Source of the DNA: Ignavibacterium sp.
GTDB lineage: Bacteria; Bacteroidota; Ignavibacteria; Ignavibacteriales; Ignavibacteriaceae
NCBI RefSeq assembly: GCF_025998815.1
Contig: NZ_AP026678.1
Coordinates: 1,922,001-1,986,000, forward strand
Direction of reading: 5' to 3'
DNA length: 64,000 nt
Part shown: positions 28,003 to 35,845 of the stretch, in pieces
Position numbering within the stretch: position 1 is the first letter of the stretch
Layout: each line of letters opens with the position of its first letter
Notes under the pieces: generated by a model
Database searches by the model: none
Seen by the model: only the letters and a program-made list of their open reading frames with translations
What the model was told of the DNA's origin: nothing
Position numbers and translations under genes: made by a program

Positions 28003-30132
28003 TTGCACACAGAAATTCTGACATTATTATTACAATTATTTGCTCTGTTATCTCTGGCAAAAATATTAGCTGAAATTGCTCAGAGGTTTAACTTACCAAT
28101 AGTTATTGGTGAAATTTTTGCAGGAATAATTTTAGGACCATCCTTACTGGGGAATTTTCAGTTTTACAGGGATTATTTTTTACCGAATCAAAACTCTGTT
28201 AATTACCTTGATGTATTTGTACTCATTGGCTCAATGCTTTTACTATTCATTGCAGGATTGCAAACTGATGTTAAGCTATTAAGACATTATTCAAAAAATG
28301 CATTTATCATTACTATTTTATCTTTTAGCACCTCTTTTCTATTTACATTTATATTTGTTCAATTCATATCACCAAATCTTCTTTCCGGATTTGAAAAAAA
28401 TTTATTTCTCTCTCTCTTTGTATCATCCACTTTAGCCATATCTGCAATATCTGTTGTTGCTAAAGTATTAATTGATTTAAACTTCATACGAAGAGACTTT
28501 GGCCAGCTTGCGGTGGCAATAGGAATGATTGATGAAACAATTATATGGATAATTATTTCTGTGCTTTTAGGTTTCGTTACTGCAACTGAATTTTCTTTCA
28601 ACTCGATTTTATATTCAGCAATAAAGGTAATAGGATTTATTGCTGTTGGAACAATTTTGGGGAAATATCTGGTAAGCAAATTTCTAACTCTTACACAAAA
28701 TATTCTGAAGCTAAAGTATAAATTTCTCTCACTAACCTTTTTGACAATTTTTCTTTTTGGATTGATTGCTCAGTTATTGAATCTTGAACCTGTGTTAGGA
28801 GCTTTTATTGCCGGATTAATATTTTCCCAAATTCCCGGAGTGCTTGATGATACAATCGATAAAGTTGAAAGTGTAACTTTCTCAGTATTTGCACCAATCT
28901 TTTTTGCTTCTGCTGGTTTAAAAGTTGACATAAGAGATTTTGCTAACCTTAACATATTAATTTTCAGCTTATTGATTACTCTTTTTGCATCATTGGGAAA
29001 AGCAATCGGTGCTTATTTAAGTGCGCGTTTCCTATCGCAGTTCAAGCATTGGTTGGCATTAAGTCTAAGTATAAGCCTGAATACGAGGGGAACTATTCAA
29101 ATAATTATTGCTACAATCGGATTAGCAACCGGAATAATATCACAGGAAATTTTTTCCGCAATTATTATTGCTTCTGTTATCAGTTCCCTTTCAGCCCCAA
29201 TTTTGATGAAGTTTGTAATTAAAAAAATTGAACCAAGTGAAGAAGAAATATTAAGGTTAAAAAAGGAAGAGACTTTTCAGAAAAGCATCCTTTCCAAAAT
29301 TAATCGTGTACTAGTTCCTGTAAGATTAAGAAGTGATTTTAATGTAGCCAATATAAAAACTATTGAGACCAAGCTTCTGGAAAAAATAAACTCCAAAAAA
29401 TCTCTCATGGTTACTTTGTTGACTGTAGTATCTGAAAATGACAAAACCACTGCACAAAATTTCCTTAACAACCTTCAATCAAAACTTGAAACATTAAAAG
29501 TAGATAAAAAAATAATTGTTTCAGAAAAACCACTGGAAAGTATTTTAGAGAATTTAAAGAATGGCTACGACTTGTTAGTCGTCGGCGCAACCGAAAAGAT
29601 GAACATTAACGATTCTGTTATAAATCCATTTATAGATAACCTGATAAAATTAGCGCCTTGTTATTCATTGATAATCAGCAGCTCCGTCAAATTTCAAGAT
29701 AAAAACTTAAGGAAGATACTTGTTCCCGTTGATGGTTCATTGGCTTCGAAAAGAGCTGCTGAACTTGCCTTCTCTTTTTCAGATCCGGAAACCGATGAAG
29801 TGCATCTTCTAAGAGTTATAGAAAGAAAATTACACAATGAACAATTGATACCCGACCACACAATGTTTGAGCGTCAATATGAGTACGCAAAAGCAATATT
29901 GGATTCGATTAAAGAAATAGGAGAATCGTTTCAGATTAAAACTTTTACAAGAATTGAAGTGGGCGAAAATCCGGAAGATGTAATTTTAAGAGCTGCTAAT
30001 GAATATCAATTTGATTTGGTTGTCTTAGGGACTGAAATTAAACCAGGTACTGATAAATTGTATCTTGGTCCTCGCGTTGAAAGAATACTGAACAATTGTT
30101 CCTGCCCTGTTGCAGTATTCAACTCGCAATAA
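28003..30132 (+). CDS. CPA2 cation/proton antiporter with two C-terminal universal-stress domains
   Basis: 709 residues. About 12 membrane helices (1-390) follow the KefB/NhaS3 pattern, with AEIAQRFNLPIVIGEIFAGIILGPSLLG in helix 2 and LNLEPVLGAFIAGLIFS further on. Two Usp-like domains come next: ILVPVRLRSDF-type (about 428-555) and KILVPVDGSLASKRAAELAFSF (about 570-709), the second with an ATP-binding-type loop VVLGTEIKPGTDKLYLGPRVERIL. It probably exchanges Na+ or K+ for H+ and is gated by nucleotides or stress. Translation starts at TTG 28003, AAGGT lying 6 bases upstream. No KTN domain is present. Confidence 0.85.
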   Translation: MHTEILTLLLQLFALLSLAKILAEIAQRFNLPIVIGEIFAGIILGPSLLGNFQFYRDYFLPNQNSVNYLDVFVLIGSMLLLFIAGLQTDVKLLRHYSKNAFIITILSFSTSFLFTFIFVQFISPNLLSGFEKNLFLSLFVSSTLAISAISVVAKVLIDLNFIRRDFGQLAVAIGMIDETIIWIIISVLLGFVTATEFSFNSILYSAIKVIGFIAVGTILGKYLVSKFLTLTQNILKLKYKFLSLTFLTIFLFGLIAQLLNLEPVLGAFIAGLIFSQIPGVLDDTIDKVESVTFSVFAPIFFASAGLKVDIRDFANLNILIFSLLITLFASLGKAIGAYLSARFLSQFKHWLALSLSISLNTRGTIQIIIATIGLATGIISQEIFSAIIIASVISSLSAPILMKFVIKKIEPSEEEILRLKKEETFQKSILSKINRVLVPVRLRSDFNVANIKTIETKLLEKINSKKSLMVTLLTVVSENDKTTAQNFLNNLQSKLETLKVDKKIIVSEKPLESILENLKNGYDLLVVGATEKMNINDSVINPFIDNLIKLAPCYSLIISSSVKFQDKNLRKILVPVDGSLASKRAAELAFSFSDPETDEVHLLRVIERKLHNEQLIPDHTMFERQYEYAKAILDSIKEIGESFQIKTFTRIEVGENPEDVILRAANEYQFDLVVLGTEIKPGTDKLYLGPRVERILNNCSCPVAVFNSQ

Positions 30133-30194
30133 TGTTTTTTGAAACTTCATTTTATATCCTTCATCAAACTGAGAGTAAAAATTAGGGAGTTTGT

Positions 30195-30500
30195 ATGTCA
30201 GTTGATGAGATTGTTTCATCTGTAAAAGCAAATCCGTTTATAAAACTAACTAAAGAAGAGCTTGATATTTTTCTCGCTTGTTCAACTATAATTAAAGAAG
30301 CTGATACCTGTCTTTCTGATTTCATCCGGATTTTAAAGTACAATGACGAAATTTTCGTTCAGGAAGTATCTGATAAGAATGAAATACTTTTGAGAAAAAT
30401 GAATTCCTTAGAAGATGCGGAACAATTCTTCAAAGAGAGGATGGATTTTTACGATAGAAAATGGGATGGCTGCGGTTGTAAGATTAATTATTATGAATGA
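30195..30500 (+). CDS. Hypothetical protein with C-terminal CxC (101 aa)
   Basis: I do not recognise it. Residues 1-85 look helical (MSVDEIVSSVKANPFIKLTKEE, LEDAEQFFKERMDFYDRK); the end KWDGCGCKINYYE holds a Cys-Gly-Cys that could bind a metal. Short leader with AGGGAG about 8 bases before the ATG. The 3' end overlaps the convergent mobA gene by 17 bases. Position beside the Moco genes may be chance. Confidence 0.6.
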   Translation: MSVDEIVSSVKANPFIKLTKEELDIFLACSTIIKEADTCLSDFIRILKYNDEIFVQEVSDKNEILLRKMNSLEDAEQFFKERMDFYDRKWDGCGCKINYYE

Positions 30501-31086
30501 AAATTTTTTTTAGTTTTTCAAAATCCTCCGGTCTGTTCACATTGAAAAATAATTCATCTTTATAAAAGGAAAGTTTTTCGGGATGGATGATTTCTGCTTC
30601 AACAGTTTTCAGAAAATGATGGAATGACTTATCACTAACCTCAGTAGTTGAAATAAAATTTTCAACTTCACTCAAAATTACTTTCGAATAAACTCCAACC
30701 AACGGCTGATGATAACCGGCAGCTTCGCAAAAGACAATCGGTTTTTCACATTTGTAATTAACAATGTATTCAACCATCTCACGACTCATTAAAGGAACAT
30801 CACAAGAAAGCACAAATATTTTTTCCGTTGCTGAGTGAACAAGTGCCGAATGAATTCCTGCGAGCGGTCCTTTCCATTTATAAATATCTTCGAAAATTGG
30901 AATGTTAAGAAATTTATATTCGTCAGGCGAGTTCGTAATTATTATAACTTCTGAAAAAATGGATTTCATCAGATCAGAAATTCTTTCGATGATTGTTTGG
31001 TTACCAATCTTAAGAAACGATTTGTTCGTTCCCATTCGAGAGCTTTTACCACCAGCAAGAATGACTCCGGTTATATCAGAATACAT
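30484..31086 (-). CDS. mobA: Molybdenum cofactor guanylyltransferase
   Basis: 200 residues. GVILAGGKSSRMGTNKSFLKIG (10-31) is the GTP-binding signature, FVLSCDVPLMSREMVEYIV the metal-binding Asp region, and HQPLVGVYSK the product loop. MobA adds GMP to molybdopterin to make the guanine dinucleotide form used by DMSO-reductase-family enzymes, such as the one encoded at 35846-39061. The start overlaps the moeA end by 16 bases, so the two are co-translated. It is the last gene of the Moco operon. Confidence 0.9.
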   Translation of the reverse strand: MYSDITGVILAGGKSSRMGTNKSFLKIGNQTIIERISDLMKSIFSEVIIITNSPDEYKFLNIPIFEDIYKWKGPLAGIHSALVHSATEKIFVLSCDVPLMSREMVEYIVNYKCEKPIVFCEAAGYHQPLVGVYSKVILSEVENFISTTEVSDKSFHHFLKTVEAEIIHPEKLSFYKDELFFNVNRPEDFEKLKKIFIHNN

Positions 31087-32273
31087 TTCACTTTTTCTCC
31101 TTTTTTTGGATTCATTCTATCTTCTTCAATTTCTATCAGACAATTCGCACGACTCATCTCAACAAGATTTCCGGATGACTGCGAAAATTCTGAAGTGACT
31201 TTCCACTCGCCGTTTTCTTCAAATAAAATTCCGCGTGAGAAGTGGCGCTTTCCATCTTTTTTCTTTAAATCATTCTGCAATGTAGCCGTCAATAAATTCA
31301 TTTCATTTTGTTTAAATAAAAAATCAATCGCCGGTTTGATGAATACATAAAAATTAACCAGCGATGATACCGGATTGCCGGGCAGACCAAACACTAAAAT
31401 TCTACGTTCATCTTTTTCATAAACTCCAAAGTAAATTGGTTTACCGGGTTTGATGTTCACTTTCCAGAATTTTTCTTTCACACCTTGTTCTTCAAAAACT
31501 TCTTTCAGAAAATCGTATCTGCCAACTGACACTCCACCAGTTGTTATGAACAAATTAATGTCCATTTCCAAAGCGGCTTTTACTTTTTGTGTTATAATTT
31601 CTTTATCATCTTTCGTGAAACCAAGATTGATTACCGTGTGATTCATTTCTTTTATTGCAGAATAAAGAGAATAAATGTTCGAGACTCTTAATTTGTCGCC
31701 CTCTGGTTTTTCATTGATTGGAATTAATTCATCGCCGGTTGCGAGAATTGCAGCTTTTAATTTTGAAAAGACTTTCACTTTATCTTTTCCACAGCTTGCA
31801 AGTACAGCAATTGTCTTTGCATCAATTTTTGTGAAGCTATGGATTGCAATTTCGTTTTTCCTCAAATCATTTCCTTGTGTGCGAATGTTCATTCCTTTTT
31901 TGATGAAAGCATTCGGTTGCAGTTTTAGTAAATCACCTTCTACTTCAACATCCTCAATTGGAATTACAGTATCAGCATTTGCCGGAAGTTTACTGCCAGT
32001 TGTTATCATAACTGCATCATTCTCAGTAAGATTGAAAGCAGAATAATTTCCCGCTGAAATTTCCCCAATAATTTTCCATTCTTTTCTGTCAGAATATTTG
32101 ATAGCATATCCATCAACTGCCGAATTATCAAACGGAGGCAAATCAACATCAGCAATTACATCTTCTGCAAGAATACGATTGAATGATTCATAAATATCAA
32201 CTTCTTCTGTGTGAAGAGTTAATTTTTCAATTTCGTGTTTAATTATTTCAAGTGCTTTATTATAATTTATCAT
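31071..32273 (-). CDS. moeA: Molybdopterin molybdotransferase
   Basis: 400 residues, standard MoeA length. DVDLPPFDNSAVDGYAIKYSD (domain I/II), ITTGSKLPANADTVIPIEDVE, AILATGDELIPI, ITTGGVSVGRYDFLKEVF (the MPT-binding loop) and FGLPGNPVSSLVNFYVFIKP are present, with the domain IV tail ending in GEKVKCILI. It inserts molybdate into adenylylated molybdopterin. Gene order moaA, moaC, MOSC, moeA, mobA on the minus strand makes a nearly complete late Moco pathway. Confidence 0.93.
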   Translation of the reverse strand: MINYNKALEIIKHEIEKLTLHTEEVDIYESFNRILAEDVIADVDLPPFDNSAVDGYAIKYSDRKEWKIIGEISAGNYSAFNLTENDAVMITTGSKLPANADTVIPIEDVEVEGDLLKLQPNAFIKKGMNIRTQGNDLRKNEIAIHSFTKIDAKTIAVLASCGKDKVKVFSKLKAAILATGDELIPINEKPEGDKLRVSNIYSLYSAIKEMNHTVINLGFTKDDKEIITQKVKAALEMDINLFITTGGVSVGRYDFLKEVFEEQGVKEKFWKVNIKPGKPIYFGVYEKDERRILVFGLPGNPVSSLVNFYVFIKPAIDFLFKQNEMNLLTATLQNDLKKKDGKRHFSRGILFEENGEWKVTSEFSQSSGNLVEMSRANCLIEIEEDRMNPKKGEKVKCILI

Positions 32274-32280
32274 ATTTCTC

Positions 32281-32388
32281 CTTTGCGTTCCTTCGTGAAA
32301 ATCCTTTGTGTTCCGTCAGCTGACGGATCGTGGTAAAAAATATTAACCACAAAGGAACACTAAGTGCATCACAAAGTCGCACTAAGTA
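32281..32388. repeat. Hairpin repeat R1 (CACAAAGG family)
   Basis: The left arm has CCTTCGTGAAAATCCTTTGTG; the right arm has TTAACCACAAAGGAACAC and ATCACAAAG. The arms are imperfect reverse complements. A perfect 14-bp palindrome CCGTCAGCTGACGG (32313-32326) is nested in the left arm. The right arm runs into the MOSC gene and supplies its last codons and stop. Confidence 0.85.
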
Positions 32389-32869
32389 TTCTAATTTCAT
32401 CACCAATAAAAATTTCTCCGCCACGAATTACTTTTGCAAAAATTCCTTCGCGCGGCATTACACAATCACCAACTTTAAAGAAGATTGCACACTTACTGTG
32501 GCATTCTTTCCCAATCTGTGTTATTTCAAGCTCGGCTTCTTTCCCGATTCTCATTCTTGTTCCAACTTCTAACTTTGGAAGTTCAAGGAATTCTGTTGTA
32601 ATGTTTTCTGCAAACGCACCGGGACGAAGATTTGGTAATCCTTTTTCTCTCATTTTATCAATACTTTCCAATGCAAGAAAACTTATTTGTCTGTGCCAGT
32701 TGCCGGCGTGAACATCACCTTCAATTCCAAAGTTTTCAATCAATTTTGCCGATTGAATATTCGTTTTCGGAATTCCTTTCTTCTTGCTGATAGAAATCGC
32801 GATTATTTTTCCCGATTGATTTGTACTCTTCAATTCGATCAGGGATTCTTTTATATCATAATTATTCAT
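32369..32869 (-). CDS. MOSC domain protein
   Basis: 166 residues, a single MOSC domain like the C-terminal part of Moco sulfurase/YiiM proteins: NFGIEGDVHAGNWHRQISFLALESI, then LRPGAFAENITTEF, and the conserved cysteine in IGKECHSKCAIF. MOSC proteins bind molybdopterin-type cofactors or handle sulfur in their maturation. It lies between moaC and moeA on the same strand, so a role in Moco handling is likely. The last residues, LSATL and the TGA stop, are encoded by the end of repeat R1, so the original C-terminus may have been replaced. Confidence 0.85.
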   Translation of the reverse strand: MNNYDIKESLIELKSTNQSGKIIAISISKKKGIPKTNIQSAKLIENFGIEGDVHAGNWHRQISFLALESIDKMREKGLPNLRPGAFAENITTEFLELPKLEVGTRMRIGKEAELEITQIGKECHSKCAIFFKVGDCVMPREGIFAKVIRGGEIFIGDEIRILSATL

Positions 32870-32890
32870 AATTAACCTTTAAATTTTTTC

Positions 32891-32990
32891 TCTTTGTGAT
32901 ACTTCGTGAATACCTTTGGGTACTTCGTGGTTAAATCTTTTAATCCACCACAAAGGGACACCAAGTACAACACAAAGGAACACGAAGTTA
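32891..32990. repeat. Hairpin repeat R2 (CACAAAGG family)
   Basis: Left arm with TCTTTGTGATACTTCGTG and TACTTCGTGGTTAAA; right arm with CACCACAAAGGGACACC and CACAAAGGAACACGAAG. It fills the gap between moaC and the MOSC gene, and the moaC stop codon (32988-32990) sits at its edge. Confidence 0.85.
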
Positions 32991-33464
32991 TTTAGTAAAA
33001 TAATTCCCACTTTTACCTCCAGTCTTATTCAGCAATTTAATTTCGCTGATTATCATTGATTTATCAATCGCTTTACACATATCATAAACAGTTAAAGCTG
33101 CAATTGATACTGCTGTCAATGCTTCCATCTCAATTCCCGTTTGTGCATTTGTTTTTGCAAAAGATTTTATCTCGACAGTTTTATTTTTTGAGTTCAGCTT
33201 CAACTCAACATCTATTTTGGAAATAAAAATATTGTGGCAAAGCGGAATCAATTCGCTTGTTTTTTTAGCAGCTTGAATTCCGGCAAACTTTGCAATTGAA
33301 AGGACATCCCCTTTTTGAACTGTGTTGTTTTTAATTGCATTAATAATTTCTTTCGATACTTTCACTTCAGCAAAAGCTTCCGCTGTTCTGGTTGAAATTT
33401 CTTTTTCAGAAACATCAACCATTTCTGCTTTGCCTTTGCTGTTTACATGTGATAATTTTTTCAT
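32988..33464 (-). CDS. moaC: Cyclic pyranopterin monophosphate synthase
   Basis: 158 residues. MVDVSEKEISTRTAEA at the N-terminus, AAKKTSELIPLCHNIFISKIDV with the catalytic region, TGIEMEALTAVSIAALTVYDMCKA and the glycine-rich tail LNKTGGKSGNYF are hallmarks of MoaC. It turns 3',8-cyclo-7,8-dihydro-GTP from MoaA into cPMP. The ATG overlaps the moaA stop by 4 bases (ATGA), so translation is coupled. Confidence 0.95.
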   Translation of the reverse strand: MKKLSHVNSKGKAEMVDVSEKEISTRTAEAFAEVKVSKEIINAIKNNTVQKGDVLSIAKFAGIQAAKKTSELIPLCHNIFISKIDVELKLNSKNKTVEIKSFAKTNAQTGIEMEALTAVSIAALTVYDMCKAIDKSMIISEIKLLNKTGGKSGNYFTK

Positions 33465-34456
33465 CCGCCGATACTCATCATATTATTTTGATTTAGTGTT
33501 GCCAATTCATCCGCACTCGGATGTTTCAACCATTTTGACTGCAGTGTACTTTGAATAAACCTAACAATTTCGTCATCTGAAATTGATTCATCTGCTAATA
33601 AAGATTTTAAACTTACTTCAGATGGATTTGAGAAGAGACAGTTTTTAATTTTTCCGCTTGCTGTAATGCGCAGACGATTACAACTATCGCAGAAATGATC
33701 TGAGATTGAACTGATAAATCCGACTTTTAATTTGGATTCATTAACAAAAAAATCTTTTGAGATTTTTCCATCGCTTTCAATTTCCGTCAGAGAATATTTT
33801 TCTTCTATCTGAGATTTCATTTCACTCCAGCTTAAAAATTTCGAATCATCCCATTGATTTCCAGTGAATGGCATATACTCAATAAACCGAAGTGTGATTG
33901 GATATGATTTGAAATATTCTACGAACTTAATCAATTCATCATCGTTTATGTTTTTGATTATAACAGCATTAACCTTTACTGATTTGAAATCAAGTGAAAT
34001 TGATTTTCGAATGGCAGTAATTGTTTCATCAAAAAAATCTTTACCGGTTATTGCAATAAATTTTGTTTTGTTCAAAGTGTCGAGACTGATGTTGAGTCGC
34101 TCAACTCCATACTTTTTTAACCCATCAAGTTTATCAAGCAAATGAGTTCCGTTGGTTGTAATTCCAATTTCAAAATCATATTGCTGTTTGAGAGAAGAAA
34201 TCATTTCAAAAAATTTCATTATATCTTTTCTGATTAGCGGTTCGCCGCCAGTGAAACGAATCTTCTTAACTTCCAAATCTTTGACAAGGACTTTAATTAA
34301 GCGATATAATTCTTCATAAAAGAGAATTGATTTGTTCGATTCATACTTTGCAAGTGTGTTCGATGGATTGCAGTAAATGCAGTTGAGATTGCATTTGTCA
34401 ATCAGTGAAATGCGAACGTAATCGTGAATTCTGTTAAAGTTGTCTCTTAATTTCAT
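33461..34456 (-). CDS. moaA: GTP 3',8-cyclase (radical SAM)
   Basis: 331 residues. The radical-SAM cluster motif is DKCNLNCIYCNP (CxxxCxxC), followed by RFTGGEPLIRKD. The second, C-terminal 4Fe-4S site is seen in HFCDSCNRLRITASGKIKNCLF. The protein ends in SIGG; a C-terminal double glycine is needed by MoaA for catalysis. It starts Moco synthesis. It is the first gene of the moa/moe/mob series, whose leader is repeat R3. Confidence 0.95.
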   Translation of the reverse strand: MKLRDNFNRIHDYVRISLIDKCNLNCIYCNPSNTLAKYESNKSILFYEELYRLIKVLVKDLEVKKIRFTGGEPLIRKDIMKFFEMISSLKQQYDFEIGITTNGTHLLDKLDGLKKYGVERLNISLDTLNKTKFIAITGKDFFDETITAIRKSISLDFKSVKVNAVIIKNINDDELIKFVEYFKSYPITLRFIEYMPFTGNQWDDSKFLSWSEMKSQIEEKYSLTEIESDGKISKDFFVNESKLKVGFISSISDHFCDSCNRLRITASGKIKNCLFSNPSEVSLKSLLADESISDDEIVRFIQSTLQSKWLKHPSADELATLNQNNMMSIGG

Positions 34457-34467
34457 ATTATTTTTTT

Positions 34468-34557
34468 ACCACAAAGAGCACAAAGTTCTTCACAAAGGAA
34501 CACGAAGATTTTTCTTTGTGATACTTCGTGCCATCCTTTGTGATACTTCGTGGTTAA
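34468..34557. repeat. Hairpin repeat R3 (CACAAAGG family)
   Basis: ACCACAAAGAGCACAAAG and CACAAAGGAACACGAAG on one side; CTTTGTGATACTTCGTG and CCTTTGTGATACTTCGTGG on the other. Here the right-type arm precedes the left-type arm, the reverse of R1, R2 and R7. It lies between the chrA stop and the moaA start. Confidence 0.8.
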
Positions 34558-34568
34558 ATGTCTTTCCT

Positions 34569-35093
34569 TCATAAAATAACTATCCCAATAATAGCTGCAA
34601 TCAGCACAACATACGCCGGATGAAGTTTGAAAAAGATTATTAATGCAGCACCGACTGCAAGTAACACAAACTCCTGCAAATGATTTCCGTTCTTAACAGC
34701 ATACTGATACATAATTGCCGCAATCATTCCGATTACAGCGTACTTAATTCCGTTGAATGCTTTCGTTACCAGAATATTTTTTTCATAGATCGAATAGACA
34801 TAAGTACTCAACAGAATTAATATAGCCGGTGTAAAAATGTTGCCGAGATTCGCAGCAACAACTCCAAGAATTCCGGCAGTTTTGTAACCGGTATAAGTTG
34901 CAAACTTTATTGAAATTGCTCCGGGGAAAATTTCAACCATTCCGAGCACTTTTAGAAATTCATCGTGAGTTAACCACTGATGATTTTTCACAACTTCTTT
35001 TTCAATCAACGGAATTAATGAATAAGCTCCACCGAAAGAGAATGAACCAACTTTGATGAACGCCCAGAAAAGATTGACCAGACTTTCAATCAT
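34569..35093 (-). CDS. Single-domain chromate transporter family protein (ChrA/CHR)
   Basis: 174 residues with about six membrane helices. FIKVGSFSFGGAYSLIPLIEKEVV and MVEIFPGAISIKFATYTGYKTAG are the CHR-domain signature (GG near the start, PGP-like turn here FPGAI). Short CHR proteins usually work as a pair of two half-size subunits encoded together; only one is here. It may homodimerise or pair with a product encoded elsewhere. The ATG overlaps the CMD gene stop by 4 bases. Whether chromate or another oxyanion is the substrate is unknown. Confidence 0.82.
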   Translation of the reverse strand: MIESLVNLFWAFIKVGSFSFGGAYSLIPLIEKEVVKNHQWLTHDEFLKVLGMVEIFPGAISIKFATYTGYKTAGILGVVAANLGNIFTPAILILLSTYVYSIYEKNILVTKAFNGIKYAVIGMIAAIMYQYAVKNGNHLQEFVLLAVGAALIIFFKLHPAYVVLIAAIIGIVIL

Positions 35094-35407
35094 TTTTTAC
35101 TCTCGATAATATCATCAATCCAGCTTAGCGCAGCCATCATTGATGGAAGTCCGATTGTAGGTAATGAAAGTAATGCAACTTGTCTCATTTCTTCTGGTGT
35201 GCATCCAGCTTTCAAAGCTTTGCGTGCGTGTGAATGAACCGCTCCTTCTAATCGCGCACCGGTTGAAATTGCAAGTTTAATGAGTGCACGGGTTTTTTCA
35301 TCCAACGGTCCGGCTGCGTGAACCGCATCGCCAAGTGCTTCGTATGCTTTTGCAACATTGGGATAATCCTCTGTGAATTTCTGAAATCGTTTTGGTATTT
35401 GTGACAT
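35090..35407 (-). CDS. Carboxymuconolactone decarboxylase family protein (AhpD-like fold)
   Basis: ATG 35407 (MSQIPKRFQKF) is chosen because GGAG stands 6 bases upstream; a longer frame to 35452 begins in non-coding leader. The 105 residues hold the CMD pattern LDEKTRALIKLAISTGARLEGAVHSHARKALKAGCTPEEMRQVALL. The CxxC of AhpD is replaced by AVHSH, leaving one Cys, so a peroxidase-reductase role is unlikely. Such small CMD proteins often sit by redox or metal genes. It is co-translated with the ChrA-like gene. Confidence 0.8.
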   Translation of the reverse strand: MSQIPKRFQKFTEDYPNVAKAYEALGDAVHAAGPLDEKTRALIKLAISTGARLEGAVHSHARKALKAGCTPEEMRQVALLSLPTIGLPSMMAALSWIDDIIESKK

Positions 35408-35450
35408 TGTAATCTCCAATATTTTTATTGAATAAAAATTTTTTATATCC

Positions 35451-35515
35451 ACTTCGAGTTCCTTCGTGATGAACTTAGTTCCCTTTGTGGTAAAAAAGAT
35501 TTAACCACAAAGGGA
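35451..35515. repeat. Hairpin repeat R4 (CACAAAGG family)
   Basis: TTCCTTCGTGATGAACTTAG and CCCTTTGTGGTAAA pair imperfectly with TTTAACCACAAAGGG. This is a shortened copy whose right arm is cut. It lies in the leader of the CMD/chrA genes. Confidence 0.75.
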
Positions 35516-35520
35516 ATAAA

Positions 35521-35547
35521 AAACCCCGCTTTGCACTTGCGGGGTTT
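35521..35547 (-). terminator. Strong intrinsic terminator in front of the CMD/chrA genes
   Basis: On the minus strand AAACCCCGC, a nine-base loop and GCGGGGTTT (9-bp GC-rich stem) are followed by more T (TTTTTTATT). It stands about 115 bases before the CMD start and just after the structured segment 35585-35665, the position of a riboswitch expression platform. It could also end the upstream molybdoenzyme transcript. Confidence 0.75.
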
Positions 35548-35584
35548 AAATTGTGATTATCAATTTAAATCAAAAAAGTAAACT

Positions 35585-35665
35585 CTCCTTTGCAAAGCGT
35601 CCCATCGAATTAAATCGACGAACTGGCAGGCAAAACCGTTTCCGGATTTACCCTGTCGGTTGATA
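35585..35665 (-). ncRNA. Candidate structured leader RNA (unidentified)
   Basis: On the minus strand: CGAC (35655-35658) can pair with GTCG (35616-35619), enclosing AGGGTAAAT and the hairpin CCG-GAAA-CGG (35636-35645) with a GNRA tetraloop. TGGGACGC (35597-35604) follows. The words ACAGGGTAAAT, GAAA tetraloop and TGGGACGC recall parts of the c-di-GMP-I (GEMM) riboswitch, but their order and spacing do not fit it well. It is followed by a strong terminator. I can support a structured element, not a class. Confidence 0.35.
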
Positions 35666-35681
35666 AATCTTGAAGTTATTT

Positions 35682-35788
35682 TTACCACGAAGTCACACAA
35701 TAGATCCGTCAGCTGACGGACACAAAGGACACAAAGTATTTTCATTGTGTTCCTTTGTGATGAACTTAGTGTTCTTTGTGGTTAAACA
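35682..35788. repeat. Hairpin repeat R5 (CACAAAGG family)
   Basis: ACCACGAAGTCACACAA and CACAAAGGACACAAAG mirror CATTGTGTTCCTTTGTG and TTCTTTGTGGTTAAAC. The nested 14-bp palindrome CCGTCAGCTGACGG recurs at 35706-35719, identical to that in R1. Confidence 0.8.
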
Positions 35789-35845
35789 AATCTTTTTAGA
35801 CTCATCAACTCGGAGAAAAATATTTTAAAGAACTAATTAAAGTTA

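Larger units (their letters stand above)
35408..35845. other. 438-bp non-coding gap with repeats and a structured leader
   Basis: No convincing gene. In order it holds hairpin repeat R4, an intrinsic terminator pointing left, a compact structured segment and hairpin repeat R5, then about 55 bases before the molybdoenzyme stop. A 61-codon frame across it reads only repeat and hairpin sequence. Confidence 0.8.

Noticed and set aside
35560..35745. 61-codon minus-strand frame between repeats
   Set aside because: It reads through repeat R5 and the structured leader and ends near the terminator stem. No ribosome site; composition follows hairpins rather than codons.
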